A stretch of 42,909 bases of DNA from Wandonia sp964447015 (GCA_964447015.1 CAYUQU010000024.1:1-42909), one strand, 5' to 3'; numbered from the stretch's first letter, positions 8,470 through 18,224 are shown. Notes: generated by a model not told the origin, from the sequence alone. Program-made: numbers and translations.

Positions 8470-10182
8470 CTACAATCCTTCCAGTTCTCCTTTAATAAAC
8501 TCAACCAAACTCGTTACATTCTTTTTACTGAAATCAAACTTTACTCCTGCAGTATTATAGATTTCAGGAATCGACTTTGTATAACCCAATTTGAGTGCTT
8601 CTTTGTATTGATCGAGAGCTTGCTCAGGGTTTTTCTTGTAGTTCATCCATACACCGAGAGCACCAAGTTGTGCGATGCCGTATTCGATGTAATAAAAAGG
8701 AACTTCGAAAAGGTGTAATTGTCGTTGCCATGAAGTAGCGCGACTGTCTTCAAATCCTGTCCAATCTACCATTCCTGTACCATATTTTTCCAAAATTGAT
8801 GTCCAGATTGCTGTACGCTCCTCTTTTGTGTGATTTGGATTTTCGTATAGTCGATGTTGAAATTCGTCAATTGTTGCAATCCACGGTAAAATTTGAAGTA
8901 CTGATTTGAGTTGTTCTTTTTTTGCGCGTTTGAAATCGTCTTCATTCGGGTAGAATTTTGGCCATTCTTCCATGCTAATCAGCTCCATACTCATTGATGC
9001 CAATTCTGCGACTTCACTTGGTAGACTTTTAAAACCAGTCAGTGACAAGTCGCGACTAAGAAACGAATGAATAGCGTGTCCACCCTCGTGAACCATGGTC
9101 ACTAGGTCGCGGTGACTGCCTACGGCATTCATGAAAATAAACGGCACACCCGTTTCGTAGAGTGGGTAGTTGTATCCCCCAGGAGATTTCCCTTGTTTTG
9201 ATTCCAAATCCAAATGCTTCATGTCTTCCATTTTGGCAAGGCAATCACCAAAATACGAGTCGATTTTATAAAACATTTCTACTGTACCTTTTAGCATTTC
9301 GTTTCCTGTCTGAAAAGGCTTGAGTTGGTCTTTACCTTCTGGGTCGACTTCCGTGTCCCATGGTTTTAGTTTGTCTACACCGAGTTTTTTAGCTTGTTCT
9401 TGCTGAAAACCTTTCACAATCGGCACAATTTCGTCTGCTATCGTTTGGTGAAACTCATAACAATCCTCTTTGGTGTAATCAAAGCGTCCCATGGCCTCGA
9501 ACATAAAATCGCGGAAGTTCTCAAAATTGGCGTTTAACGCTATTTGATGACGTTTTTCAATTAGTGTAGAATATAAGTCATTCAGGGCATCAATATCTTG
9601 CAAACGTCTAGCAGTCATCAGGCGGAAAACTTCTTCTCGAACTGCTCTATCAGGATCTTTTAAGTAAGAAGCCGCTTTTTGCATCGTGATGGTTTCACCT
9701 TTGTAGTCTATTGTTTGCGTACCACTGATAGCCCCAAACTCCTGACTTTTTTCGCTCAATTCGGCTTGAATTGGCACGTTTTCTTCGCGAAACAACTTTA
9801 CAGAAGTTTTGATGGAACGGATATAAATGTCATACGCTTCACCCGTAAGTTCTTTCAATGCAGGAGAAGCCAGCATTTTTTTATTGAGTAAATCTTCGTA
9901 AGGTGAAATGTGCGGTTGAATTTCCGCTACAAACTGTTGGTATGCTTTAGCAAGTTCTTCATTTTTGGTGTCTATTGACAATTTGATGTACCTCCATGCC
10001 ATATCTTCTTCAAGCACAGCATCAAGTTCACTTTTGTCTTTCAACCATCTTTCAAGTTCGCTTAATTCGCTAATATCACGATTATTCAACTCTTCAAAAT
10101 ACGGCTTGATATCGTCAAATGCGTTGATGTGAAGGTTTTCAGGAAGAAACTGTCGAGGTGTTTTTGTGATTTGCATAACCAA
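8470..10182 (-). CDS. M3 family oligoendopeptidase
   Basis: 570 residues, a normal length for the PepF-like branch of M3 thimet-type metallopeptidases. The zinc site is visible as H365-E-G-G-H369 in TMVHEGGHAIHSF, followed by the helix LPSEVAELASMSMELI, which supplies the third ligand. There is no signal peptide, so the enzyme should be cytosolic and degrade oligopeptides. It is transcribed leftwards and converges with the RecD-like gene; only 40 bases separate the two stops. The start MVMQ could also be the Met at codon 3. A palindrome at 10260-10311 lies between it and the upstream symporter gene. Confidence 0.92.
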   Translation of the reverse strand: MVMQITKTPRQFLPENLHINAFDDIKPYFEELNNRDISELSELERWLKDKSELDAVLEEDMAWRYIKLSIDTKNEELAKAYQQFVAEIQPHISPYEDLLNKKMLASPALKELTGEAYDIYIRSIKTSVKLFREENVPIQAELSEKSQEFGAISGTQTIDYKGETITMQKAASYLKDPDRAVREEVFRLMTARRLQDIDALNDLYSTLIEKRHQIALNANFENFRDFMFEAMGRFDYTKEDCYEFHQTIADEIVPIVKGFQQEQAKKLGVDKLKPWDTEVDPEGKDQLKPFQTGNEMLKGTVEMFYKIDSYFGDCLAKMEDMKHLDLESKQGKSPGGYNYPLYETGVPFIFMNAVGSHRDLVTMVHEGGHAIHSFLSRDLSLTGFKSLPSEVAELASMSMELISMEEWPKFYPNEDDFKRAKKEQLKSVLQILPWIATIDEFQHRLYENPNHTKEERTAIWTSILEKYGTGMVDWTGFEDSRATSWQRQLHLFEVPFYYIEYGIAQLGALGVWMNYKKNPEQALDQYKEALKLGYTKSIPEIYNTAGVKFDFSKKNVTSLVEFIKGELEGL

Positions 10183-10259
10183 AATTTGTATTCAATTTTA
10201 AAGGTTGAAAGGTAAGAAAAAGAATGGTATTGATGGATAGGTATTAATGGGTATTTTGC

Positions 10260-10311
10260 TTGTTCCACAGTGTAGAGGCGCGATTAATCGCGTCTCTACA
10301 CTATAGAACAA
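10260..10311. repeat. REP-like palindrome 3' of the symporter gene
   Basis: The core CGATTAATCG (10281-10290) extends to a near-perfect stem, TGTAGAGGCGCG against CGCGTCTCTACA, with one G-T pair. After a short unpaired section it resumes as TTGTTC (10260-10265) against GAACAA (10306-10311). It starts 7 bases past the symporter stop. There is no T-run on either side, so it is not a classic terminator. Its arm resembles the hairpin arm after clpB (41156-41189), suggesting a dispersed palindromic element. Confidence 0.7.
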
Positions 10312-10317
10312 TTAGTT

Positions 10318-11688
10318 TTATTTTTTGTAATGATCATCCCACTCCTTCACTGCAGGTTCACGCAATTTGCCTACTGACTTTCCTACTAACATAGCAACGG
10401 CAGCATCACCAGTAACATTCACAGTCGTACGTAACATGTCAAGAGGTCTGTCAATGGCGAAGATAAGAGCTAAACCTGCTTCTGGAATTCCAGCTTGAGC
10501 TAAAACGATAACGAGCATTACCATTCCTGCACCCGGCACAGCGGCAGAACCGATACTTGCCAAAGTAGCAGTAACGATAATTCCGAGTTGAGCGTATAAA
10601 CTTAAATCCATCCCGAAAGCCTGAGCGATAAAAATGGCTGCTACTGCTTGGTACAAACTCGTTCCGTCCATGTTGATTGTGGCACCAATTGGCAATACGA
10701 AGCTCGTCACTTCCTCTTCTACACCCAAATGTTCTTCAACGCGTTCCATTGTCACAGGGAGCGTAGCAGCAGAAGAACTGGTACTAAATGCCAAAAGTTG
10801 TGCTGGTGCGATTCCATTCAGGAAGAAACTTGGTGTTCTTTTGGTGAAAATGTATACCAACGTAATGTAAATAACAATCATTAAGAACAAACCGACCACT
10901 ACACATAAGGCATACCACATCAATGCTAAAAACAAATCTGCACTTGGCGATTCGACGACTAGAGCTGCCAAAAGTGCAAACACACCATATGGGGCAGCTA
11001 ACATAATAAGGTCAATCAGTTTGAGAATGACTTCGTTGAAACCGTCAAAAAAGGCTTTGACAGGTTCTGCTTTTTTAGCTGGAATAAGGATCAAGCCAAT
11101 TCCAAAGAAAAGTGCAAAAACGATGACTTGCAACATATTTCCGTTATCTGAAGCGGCATTGAAAATGTTATCTGGAATCAAATCCTCTAATGCGCGAAGT
11201 GGACCTGATTCTTTTTCTTTGTTGGCTGTTTCAATTTTCTTTCCCGCATCAGAACTGTAGCTTTCTACAAGGTCATTTCGGGTTTGTTCAGTTATTGTCC
11301 CACCTGGTTGGACTATGTTTACCACAATTAAACCAATAGTCACCGCCATTACGGTTGTTATTAAATAAAGACCAATTGTACGGAATCCCATTTTAGACAA
11401 TTTGGAAATGTCTTTTAAATCGGAAACTCCTTTGATAAGCGAAGCAAGAATTAATGGAACTGCTATTAATTTCAAGGCATTGATAAACATATTTCCAAAT
11501 GGCTTAATCCAATTTCGAACAAATAAACCAGCGTTAGAAATTTCGGTTTCGATACCATTGATAGTGATTCCCACCATTTTACTTCCCCACGATGTGTTCA
11601 CGAGAATTAGACTAAACAGTACACCCGCAAACATGCCTATGAGTATTTTCCAGTGCAATGCAAGTTTTTTCTTCTTTAATTCTGTCAT
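10318..11688 (-). CDS. Dicarboxylate/amino acid:cation symporter (DAACS)
   Basis: 456 residues with multiple hydrophobic segments, the usual size of GltP/DctA/GltPh-type carriers of the inner membrane. Diagnostic motifs are all present: the serine-rich hairpin AFSTSSSAATLPVT, GATINMDGTSLYQAV (the cation-site NMDGT), GSAAVPGAGMVML, and DRPLDMLRTTVNVTGDAAV (substrate and sodium ligands). A polar insertion of about 65 residues lies between two early helices (starting QPGGTITEQTRND). It imports glutamate, aspartate or C4-dicarboxylates with Na+ or H+; sequence alone does not settle which. The ATG overlaps the aroC stop by one base (TAATG), so it is translated in coupling with aroC. Confidence 0.93.
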   Translation of the reverse strand: MTELKKKKLALHWKILIGMFAGVLFSLILVNTSWGSKMVGITINGIETEISNAGLFVRNWIKPFGNMFINALKLIAVPLILASLIKGVSDLKDISKLSKMGFRTIGLYLITTVMAVTIGLIVVNIVQPGGTITEQTRNDLVESYSSDAGKKIETANKEKESGPLRALEDLIPDNIFNAASDNGNMLQVIVFALFFGIGLILIPAKKAEPVKAFFDGFNEVILKLIDLIMLAAPYGVFALLAALVVESPSADLFLALMWYALCVVVGLFLMIVIYITLVYIFTKRTPSFFLNGIAPAQLLAFSTSSSAATLPVTMERVEEHLGVEEEVTSFVLPIGATINMDGTSLYQAVAAIFIAQAFGMDLSLYAQLGIIVTATLASIGSAAVPGAGMVMLVIVLAQAGIPEAGLALIFAIDRPLDMLRTTVNVTGDAAVAMLVGKSVGKLREPAVKEWDDHYKK

Positions 11689-12761
11689 TATTTCACGATT
11701 TTAAGTGCTTCATTGCGCATGAGGTGATCTAAAATGGTAAGTGCTGCCATCGCTTCAACAATAACTACAGCTCGAGGTACAACGCAAGGGTCATGGCGAC
11801 CTTTTCCACTGACTTTAACTTCGTCACCGTCTTTGTTTATCGAATCTTGCTCTTGCATTATCGTAGCAACAGGTTTAAACGCTACACGAAAATAGATTGG
11901 CGCACCATTTGAAATTCCACCTTGAATTCCACCGCTGAAATTTGTTTTTGTCGAGCCGTCGGAATTGAATTCGTCATTGTGTTGTGAACCGCGCATTGTG
12001 GCGCTGATAAAACCTGAACCGTATTCGAATCCTTTTACGGCGTTTATTGAGAGCATAGCTTTGCCTAAATCCGCATGTAAACGGTCAAACACAGGTTCTC
12101 CTAAACCAACAGGAACTCCATTTAATTCACATCGTACGCATCCTCCAATGGTATCACCTTCCTTGCGAACGGTTTTTACCAATTCTTCCATCTGCTCTGC
12201 TAGCTCAGGAATTGGGCAACGTACATTGTTTTTTTCTGCTTCAGCAACATCATATTTTGCTGAGGGCGACATTTTCAATTCACCTATTTGATCGACAAAA
12301 GCATGAATGGAAATTCCGTGGACATTTAAAAACTGCTTCGCTAATGCACCCGCAACAACTCTGCAAGCCGTTTCACGCGCACTTGATCGTCCACCACCTC
12401 TGTAATCGCGATTTCCGTACTTTTTATCGTAAGTGAAATCGGCGTGTGAAGGTCTGTAGACATCTTTAAGGTGGTCATAGTCTTTTGATTTTTGATTTTC
12501 ATTCTCAATCATAAAGGCTATGGGAGCACCTGTTGTTTTTCCTTCAAAAATTCCCGATAAAAAGGTAACGGTATCAGATTCTTTACGCTGCGTTACGATT
12601 TCGGATTGTCCGGGTTTACGTCTGTCTAAATCTTTTTGTATCGCGTCAATGTCAACAGGAAAATTTCCAGGCACTCCATCGATAATTCCACCGATAGCTA
12701 CACCATGAGATTCCCCAAAAGTCGTCACACGAAAAAGAGTACCAAACGTATTTCCCGCCAT
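11688..12761 (-). CDS. aroC: Chorismate synthase
   Basis: 357 residues, standard for AroC. The enzyme converts 5-enolpyruvylshikimate-3-phosphate to chorismate with reduced FMN, the last step of the shikimate pathway. Signatures: N-terminal GNTFGTLFRVTTFGESHG, DLDRRKPGQSEIVTQRKE, and the flavin-binding YRGGGRSSARETACRVVAG, with the third AroC signature near RHDPCVVPRAVVIVEAM. The stop and start codons form TAATG overlaps with the genes on both sides, which makes a translationally coupled trio with the phosphohexomutase and the symporter. No other shikimate gene is in the window. Confidence 0.97.
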   Translation of the reverse strand: MAGNTFGTLFRVTTFGESHGVAIGGIIDGVPGNFPVDIDAIQKDLDRRKPGQSEIVTQRKESDTVTFLSGIFEGKTTGAPIAFMIENENQKSKDYDHLKDVYRPSHADFTYDKKYGNRDYRGGGRSSARETACRVVAGALAKQFLNVHGISIHAFVDQIGELKMSPSAKYDVAEAEKNNVRCPIPELAEQMEELVKTVRKEGDTIGGCVRCELNGVPVGLGEPVFDRLHADLGKAMLSINAVKGFEYGSGFISATMRGSQHNDEFNSDGSTKTNFSGGIQGGISNGAPIYFRVAFKPVATIMQEQDSINKDGDEVKVSGKGRHDPCVVPRAVVIVEAMAALTILDHLMRNEALKIVK

Positions 12762-14170
12762 TATTTTGTAATCGTTTCTTCCGTTATTTTTAAAATCGAG
12801 CGCACTTCATCCAGTGTTGGAGCTTCAGCATAAACGCGAAGAACTGGTTCTGTTCCTGAAGGGCGAATCATCATCCAGCGGTCGTCGTCAAAGAAAAACT
12901 TGAAACCGTCAACCGTTTCAACACGCTGCACTTGATATTTCCCAAATGAAGTATATTTATTCGCTTTGCAATTAGCGATAATCTCTTGTTTTAAATTTTC
13001 AGTGATATGTAAGTCGCTGCGTTCGAATTTGAATTCGCCCACAAGACCGTACACTTCCTGAATTAAGTCATCAAGTGTTTTACCTGATTTCGCCATGAAT
13101 TCCCAAATGATGAGTCCCATCCAGATTCCGTCGCGTTCAGGAATATGACCTTTTACAGCAATCCCACCCGATTCTTCACCTCCAAGTAACACATCTTCTG
13201 TAATCATAATTCCAGCCACGTACTTGAAGCCGATTTTCACCGTTTCGTGTTCCAATCCGTAATGTTCACAAAGACGTGCAATTCGTGGAGTGCAACTAAA
13301 TGCGGTTACAACTTTTCCACTCATTCCTTTGTATTTCACCAAATAGTGAATCAAAAGCAGAATGATATGGTGCGAATCCACAAATTCACCCGAAGCGTCG
13401 TATAAACCAATTCTGTCCGCGTCGCCATCTGTTGCTAAGGCGCAGTCGATTGCTTTTGTTGATTTTATTAAAGCTGATAACTCCGTTAAATTCTTCGCTA
13501 TCGGCTCAGGAGCTTGACCTTTAAAAGTAGGGTTGTGCTCACAGTGAAGTTCAGTAATTTTCGGTAAGATCTGGCGAACCACATTCTGCCCAGAGCCGTA
13601 CATTGCATCAAAAGCGAGGCGTAAGCTTGACGAATTGATAGCTTCCAAATCAAATGCAGCTTTTACCGCATCAATATATTCTTTCTCCATGTCGATTTGC
13701 GTTGCCTTTCCTGAAGCCAACACTTCTTCCCACGAAAAATTGTTGTATTCGTTTGCGTAATCAGGAATCAAATCTTCCACTTCCTGCACTTTTTCAGGAG
13801 ATAAAGGACCGCCGTAATGCGCCTTAAGTTTATACCCGTTATATCCAGGAGGATTATGGGATGCAGTTAGCACAATTCCAAGAGAAGCACTGTGGCGCAC
13901 TGCTCCAAGAGAGACCATCGGTGTAGATACAAACCCCACTGAGAATTTCACGTTGATTCCATTCTTCACAAATACTTTCGCAGCAGTTTGAAGGAAAAGT
14001 TCGCCCCCAAAACGGCAATCGTGACCAATTACCACACTTGGTGAATCAAAATTCTTTTTCAGCCAAATAGAAGTAGCTTCAGATACACGAGCTACATTTT
14101 GAGTAGTATAATCCTGACCTATGATTGATCTCCAACCGTCAGTGCCAAATTTGATTTTTGTAACGTTCAT
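12761..14170 (-). CDS. Phosphoglucomutase/phosphomannomutase family enzyme
   Basis: 469 residues, with all four domains of the alpha-D-phosphohexomutase family. The phosphorylated serine is S104 in TASHNPPGYNGYKLK, the Mg2+ loop is DGDADR (248-253), the sugar-specificity loop is GGEESGGI, and the phosphate-binding loop is RPSGTEPVLRVY near the C-terminus. It interconverts hexose 1- and 6-phosphates; the family is usually PMM/PGM bifunctional, and the exact sugar cannot be fixed from motifs. It is first in the coupled trio with aroC and the symporter, its stop overlapping the aroC ATG by one base. Confidence 0.93.
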   Translation of the reverse strand: MNVTKIKFGTDGWRSIIGQDYTTQNVARVSEATSIWLKKNFDSPSVVIGHDCRFGGELFLQTAAKVFVKNGINVKFSVGFVSTPMVSLGAVRHSASLGIVLTASHNPPGYNGYKLKAHYGGPLSPEKVQEVEDLIPDYANEYNNFSWEEVLASGKATQIDMEKEYIDAVKAAFDLEAINSSSLRLAFDAMYGSGQNVVRQILPKITELHCEHNPTFKGQAPEPIAKNLTELSALIKSTKAIDCALATDGDADRIGLYDASGEFVDSHHIILLLIHYLVKYKGMSGKVVTAFSCTPRIARLCEHYGLEHETVKIGFKYVAGIMITEDVLLGGEESGGIAVKGHIPERDGIWMGLIIWEFMAKSGKTLDDLIQEVYGLVGEFKFERSDLHITENLKQEIIANCKANKYTSFGKYQVQRVETVDGFKFFFDDDRWMMIRPSGTEPVLRVYAEAPTLDEVRSILKITEETITK

Positions 14171-14262
14171 ATGTTAAAATATCTGTCTTCAGTTTATTTC
14201 TGCGACTAAATTAGTTAAAATGCGTGAAATTTGTGAGGATGAGGTGATTTTCCTGAACGCTA

Positions 14263-14793
14263 TCAATTCTTAAGCCGCGCAAAAATGTCTAGACTAATGA
14301 ATTTGCCATTTTTGATTTCGCATTCTTTCATAGTCCCTTCGTATTGAAAATGGACTTTGGAGATTGCTTTTTTACAGATTTCGTTCTCCGATTCTACAAA
14401 ACCTTCTATCCGGTGGAGATTCATTTCTTGAAATGCATATTCACACATCGCATTCATTCCTTCTTGCATAATTCCCTGGCCCCAAAACTCAGGTAATAGC
14501 CAAAAACCAATCTCTGCTTTTTGATGTTCTTTGCTTAGATTGTTAAATCCTCCAACCCCATAAAAGGTTTTATTATCAGCTGAACAAACAGCCCAAAATA
14601 TTCCCGTTCCGTCAAGTTCCAAATCCTTGTAAAATTTTAGCTGTTCCTTGGTTTCCTCCAATGTGGTGAAGCTAACTCCGTAATATTTGATTACTTCAGG
14701 ATGTGAAAGACCTTTGAATAAGTTTTCCAAATCAGATTCTATTACTTGTCGGAGGAGTAAACGTGGGGTTTGTATTTTTGGGAAGTTGTTCAT
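14263..14793 (-). CDS. GNAT acetyltransferase, RimJ/RimL-like
   Basis: 176 residues. The N-terminus TPRLLLRQVIESDLENLF and the later EIGFWLLPEFWGQGIMQEGMNAMCEYAF (acetyl-CoA-binding Q/RxxGxG/A-type motif as WGQGIMQEG) followed by NLHRIEGFVESEN are characteristic of the RimJ/RimL/SpeG-like branch of GNAT enzymes (Acetyltransf_3). It transfers acetyl from acetyl-CoA to an amine, often a protein N-terminus; the substrate is unknown. It lies 92 bases upstream of the phosphohexomutase and may be a separate unit. Confidence 0.88.
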   Translation of the reverse strand: MNNFPKIQTPRLLLRQVIESDLENLFKGLSHPEVIKYYGVSFTTLEETKEQLKFYKDLELDGTGIFWAVCSADNKTFYGVGGFNNLSKEHQKAEIGFWLLPEFWGQGIMQEGMNAMCEYAFQEMNLHRIEGFVESENEICKKAISKVHFQYEGTMKECEIKNGKFISLDIFARLKN

Positions 14794-14942
14794 TTGTTTA
14801 AAAAGATAATAATAATTTCTGAATTAAAATTTCAAATGAATTGGACTTTTCTTTTTTTGCAATGTATTTACGATTAATACAGGTAAAATTAAGATAAACA
14901 TTAAAATTTTAAAGATATATTTTTTTACCAGATTTAAAATAA

Positions 14943-14950
14943 TAAATTTG
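14943..14950 (+). promoter_or_regulatory. -7 promoter box of the 1064-residue orphan
   Basis: TAAATTTG is a full TAnnTTTG match 35 bases before the ATG at 14986. The surrounding 14800-14985 is very AT-rich and no TTG lies at the right distance upstream, so confidence is limited. Confidence 0.4.
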
Positions 14951-14985
14951 TTTAATTAATTTAATAACTGACTAAAACCACTCTT

Positions 14986-17900
14986 ATGAAAAAAATACTA
15001 CTTTTTACATTTCTATCTTTTTGGATAACTTCATCCTTCGGTCAAAAACAATCGGAAATTTATAATGCATATACATTGGCTAAGGCGATGAGTGCTTTTG
15101 ACTATCAGGAATCGGGACAAAAAGATAGTATTGCAATCAACATTGTGTCTCATTTGATGTTTTATTCATCTATTGATGTTTTTGATTATGATGCAGTTAT
15201 TGATAAAATAAGGACTTATCCTGCCTTGATTGAAAAGTTTAACGAAATTACGAGGCATTTAAATAATTCAATTCGAGTTATAGTTGTTTTAGATAGTTTA
15301 GATAAAATTAATCAAACCTTAAAAGTTTTTTATACTAATGGAAATAAAAAGAAAATTGTTAATAATAATGATATTGAAATTTTAGAAAGGATAGATACAT
15401 TATATACCAAACTTAAAGCTTCTCGCAAGGCTCTATCTCGACTAAATTCTGATGAGGGTGAGAGGGAAATTTCAAACTGTGTTGATGAAGTTGTGGAGAA
15501 TTTCAAATCGTATTTTCTATCAGATAATAAATTGCAAATTGATTTAAAGGGAGATTCATTACAACTGTTCAAAGAAAAACTCCAAGTAGATTCCGTTTGG
15601 GTTGTTCCCATAATACAAAAAAACGTAGACGATCGATCTGATACAATAGTAAAACAAAGTGAAATTGATGATTTTTATAATAGATTAAGGACTGATCTAA
15701 TACAATATTTAATAGACACAAAGAGTACTCAATTAACACGAGAGATTACTAAACGAACAACTGAAATTAAAACTAAATTTCATGAATTATCAACAAGTTT
15801 GAAAACTATTTTTAATGGAATGAAAATTGTCTTGACACAAGCAAAAACTTCAAATACAATAGAAGAACAGATACGGACTTCCCAACAAACTGTCACCTAC
15901 AACGAAATTGCAGCCCCACAAGCATCTTCAATTAGCTTTAAAATGCCATCGGAAGCGGATATGATTGAGGCACTGGCCATTTATCTAGCCTCCCGGATTA
16001 AACAGGAAGCGGTGTTGTGGTTTTTTGATGAGCTTCGCAAAAACACGGATCAGTATGAGCTTATTTCGACTGCCTTTCCAGAAACGATGGGGCTGCTGCA
16101 ATCAGAAGAAGTGTATTCTACTCCCAACCTCGGTCCGTCGTGGAAATACGCACTTTCAAAAGATTTTGTGAAAATGCCCAAACATATATTGGAGAGTGAG
16201 TGGTTGAAAACTCGTATTCCTGATTCCCTTCAAGGGGTACGAGGATACCTTTCAATCGCCTGGGATATTTCACGGTATGTCAATCAAAACTTTTCTTATA
16301 GAGACATTATTAGCCAGTTGTATCTAGATAAAGATCAGTATTATAGTGCAGATAGAGAGGGGATTCACATAGAAGATATGTTAAATATACTTTATGCCCT
16401 TACCAATGAATTAAATGTAAAAGATACTGTCAATATCAAAAAAGCACCACATTTTAGGTCATTGTCGTATACAGAATTACGCCACATGACGACTGAAGAG
16501 ATGCTGATTATGATGAGTTTACTGGATTTAAAATACGGTAAAAGTTTTAGCAAAGTAGCTGGAAAACTAGATGTGGCCAAGATTGATTACAATAAAAAGG
16601 AACGATTAGCTGAGTGGATGGGAAAAACTTTATTAACAGTAAGTCAATTTGAAAAAATTCTCTTAGAAATCAAACAGGCGCGAGGATATGTAAATGGTAA
16701 CGGTAATGGAGAAGAAAAATTGAAACCGGTGAAGTTTGATCACTACAATGTCTGGAATTTAATGTCCGAGGTACTCAATACGTTACTGCCGTCAAACAAT
16801 CTTGATTTAACTAATACAGAAATTAAAACGGCGAGATACAATCTGAGAAGGCTTGAAGATGCATTTGAGGTGTATAATTTACTTGAGCAGAAGAATTATA
16901 CTGGAGCAGCTTCGAAAGTACTGATTTTACTTGATACTTTGTTGTACAGAGATAGTTTGATTGTCAACACCAAGAAAATAAAATTCCCGAACAATTTAAT
17001 CTCTATTGAATTGAATAGTAATGAGTTGAGTAGGTTTAAAGAGGGTGAAGTAATTTATCTAGAAAATAAAAACATGCAGGAATTGCTCCGTGAATTAAAT
17101 GGAGTAAAAAATCTTGATAGGAAAGTGTACCATTCCAGAAAAATAAAAGTACCAAAGGATATTATTTTCTGTAAAAATCTAGATGGTAAAGATTCGGTCG
17201 AATTGGATAATAAGGATGGAAGTGATAGGGATTCTTCTAAAAAGAGGACACATAAATTGCTGGTAAAAAGTCTTGATAATAGCGAATTTTCATTTAAATT
17301 ACGTATGAATAAAAAAAATCTAAATCATAATAAGCTACTGAAAGAAATTTTTGATGAATACGAGAAATGGGGAGGTGTTAAGAGGCAGGATACATTGTAT
17401 CACTTCCCTGTTGAAAGCGTAGCAGCATCTATTCTTGCAAGTAATGATCAAAAGGCGCTTCAGATGGTTCGCAAATTGAGTAATTTTCTTGGAGATGTTG
17501 CGCTAACTCAAGATTCAAAAGATCTTAAAAAAGTAATTGAGTCTTATGCGTTACCTCCTGGATCATATAAACAAAAAAGAAATACATGGGGCATCTGGAC
17601 GATCAATGCATTTGTGGGAGTTTATAGCGGTTATGAAGAGAAAACAAGTTTTCAGATAAGTCAGAACAATTCTTCTCTAGAGAGTTTGTCAGGGGCATGG
17701 GTTTATGGGTTATCTGCTCCTATTGGTGTGTCTTATTCATTTAATTTTGGAAAGAGAGTTTTTGCCTATTCCCACTTACCTTCAAGTGTTTCAAAAAATC
17801 CCGATATTTTGAAAATAGGAAAAAGACGGGCATCCACATTGAGTAATTGGGTGATGACTTTTACTGCATCTGTTGTTGATATTGGAGCAGTAGTTTCTTT

Positions 17901-18180
17901 TCGTTTAAAAGATAATGATAATGCGCTTTCTCAGCAGTTTAAGTGGGAACAATTTATCAGTCCGGGATTTCATGCTGCTCTTGCTATCAAAAATACACCT
18001 TTGGTTCTTCAGGCTGGTATTCAGATTACTCCACAAATAAGACGCGTAGATGAAACGGGAGAAGGTTTTGGTTATAAAAGCATGTATCGATCCTATATTG
18101 GCGTGTTTTTCGACTTGCCTTTGTATACCATTTCTGTAAGAACACGTAATGTAAAGCATTGTATCGGTTGCGCACAATAA
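14986..18180 (+). CDS. Large secreted protein of unknown function
   Basis: 1064 residues with a signal peptide (MKKILLFTFLSFWITSSFG, then Q). I do not recognise a family. Residues 30-300 are highly charged and helical, with likely coiled-coil stretches around ERIDTLYTKLKASRKALSRL and TREITKRTTEIKTKFHELSTSLK. The middle (about 330-700) is also mainly helical. The last 200 residues switch to alternating aromatic and small-residue strands (WGIWTINAFVGVYSGY, WVMTFTASVVDIGAVVSF, YIGVFFDLPLYTISV), which looks like a partial beta-barrel or outer-membrane-like segment. It ends CIGCAQ. No T9SS sorting domain is seen. DNA at 14986-15900 is very AT-rich, while 15950-16270 is visibly more GC-rich. It stands alone between a leftward GNAT gene and a convergent SDR gene. 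Confidence 0.85.
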   Translation: MKKILLFTFLSFWITSSFGQKQSEIYNAYTLAKAMSAFDYQESGQKDSIAINIVSHLMFYSSIDVFDYDAVIDKIRTYPALIEKFNEITRHLNNSIRVIVVLDSLDKINQTLKVFYTNGNKKKIVNNNDIEILERIDTLYTKLKASRKALSRLNSDEGEREISNCVDEVVENFKSYFLSDNKLQIDLKGDSLQLFKEKLQVDSVWVVPIIQKNVDDRSDTIVKQSEIDDFYNRLRTDLIQYLIDTKSTQLTREITKRTTEIKTKFHELSTSLKTIFNGMKIVLTQAKTSNTIEEQIRTSQQTVTYNEIAAPQASSISFKMPSEADMIEALAIYLASRIKQEAVLWFFDELRKNTDQYELISTAFPETMGLLQSEEVYSTPNLGPSWKYALSKDFVKMPKHILESEWLKTRIPDSLQGVRGYLSIAWDISRYVNQNFSYRDIISQLYLDKDQYYSADREGIHIEDMLNILYALTNELNVKDTVNIKKAPHFRSLSYTELRHMTTEEMLIMMSLLDLKYGKSFSKVAGKLDVAKIDYNKKERLAEWMGKTLLTVSQFEKILLEIKQARGYVNGNGNGEEKLKPVKFDHYNVWNLMSEVLNTLLPSNNLDLTNTEIKTARYNLRRLEDAFEVYNLLEQKNYTGAASKVLILLDTLLYRDSLIVNTKKIKFPNNLISIELNSNELSRFKEGEVIYLENKNMQELLRELNGVKNLDRKVYHSRKIKVPKDIIFCKNLDGKDSVELDNKDGSDRDSSKKRTHKLLVKSLDNSEFSFKLRMNKKNLNHNKLLKEIFDEYEKWGGVKRQDTLYHFPVESVAASILASNDQKALQMVRKLSNFLGDVALTQDSKDLKKVIESYALPPGSYKQKRNTWGIWTINAFVGVYSGYEEKTSFQISQNNSSLESLSGAWVYGLSAPIGVSYSFNFGKRVFAYSHLPSSVSKNPDILKIGKRRASTLSNWVMTFTASVVDIGAVVSFRLKDNDNALSQQFKWEQFISPGFHAALAIKNTPLVLQAGIQITPQIRRVDETGEGFGYKSMYRSYIGVFFDLPLYTISVRTRNVKHCIGCAQ

Positions 18181-18224
18181 GATTAACAATCAAATCAAAA
18201 TATCAATCTAAGAAATAAAACTTT

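Noticed and set aside
10634..11260. Plus-strand ORFs of about 78 residues opposite the symporter
   Set aside because: Antisense readings of a strongly conserved DAACS gene; no start signal or family resemblance.
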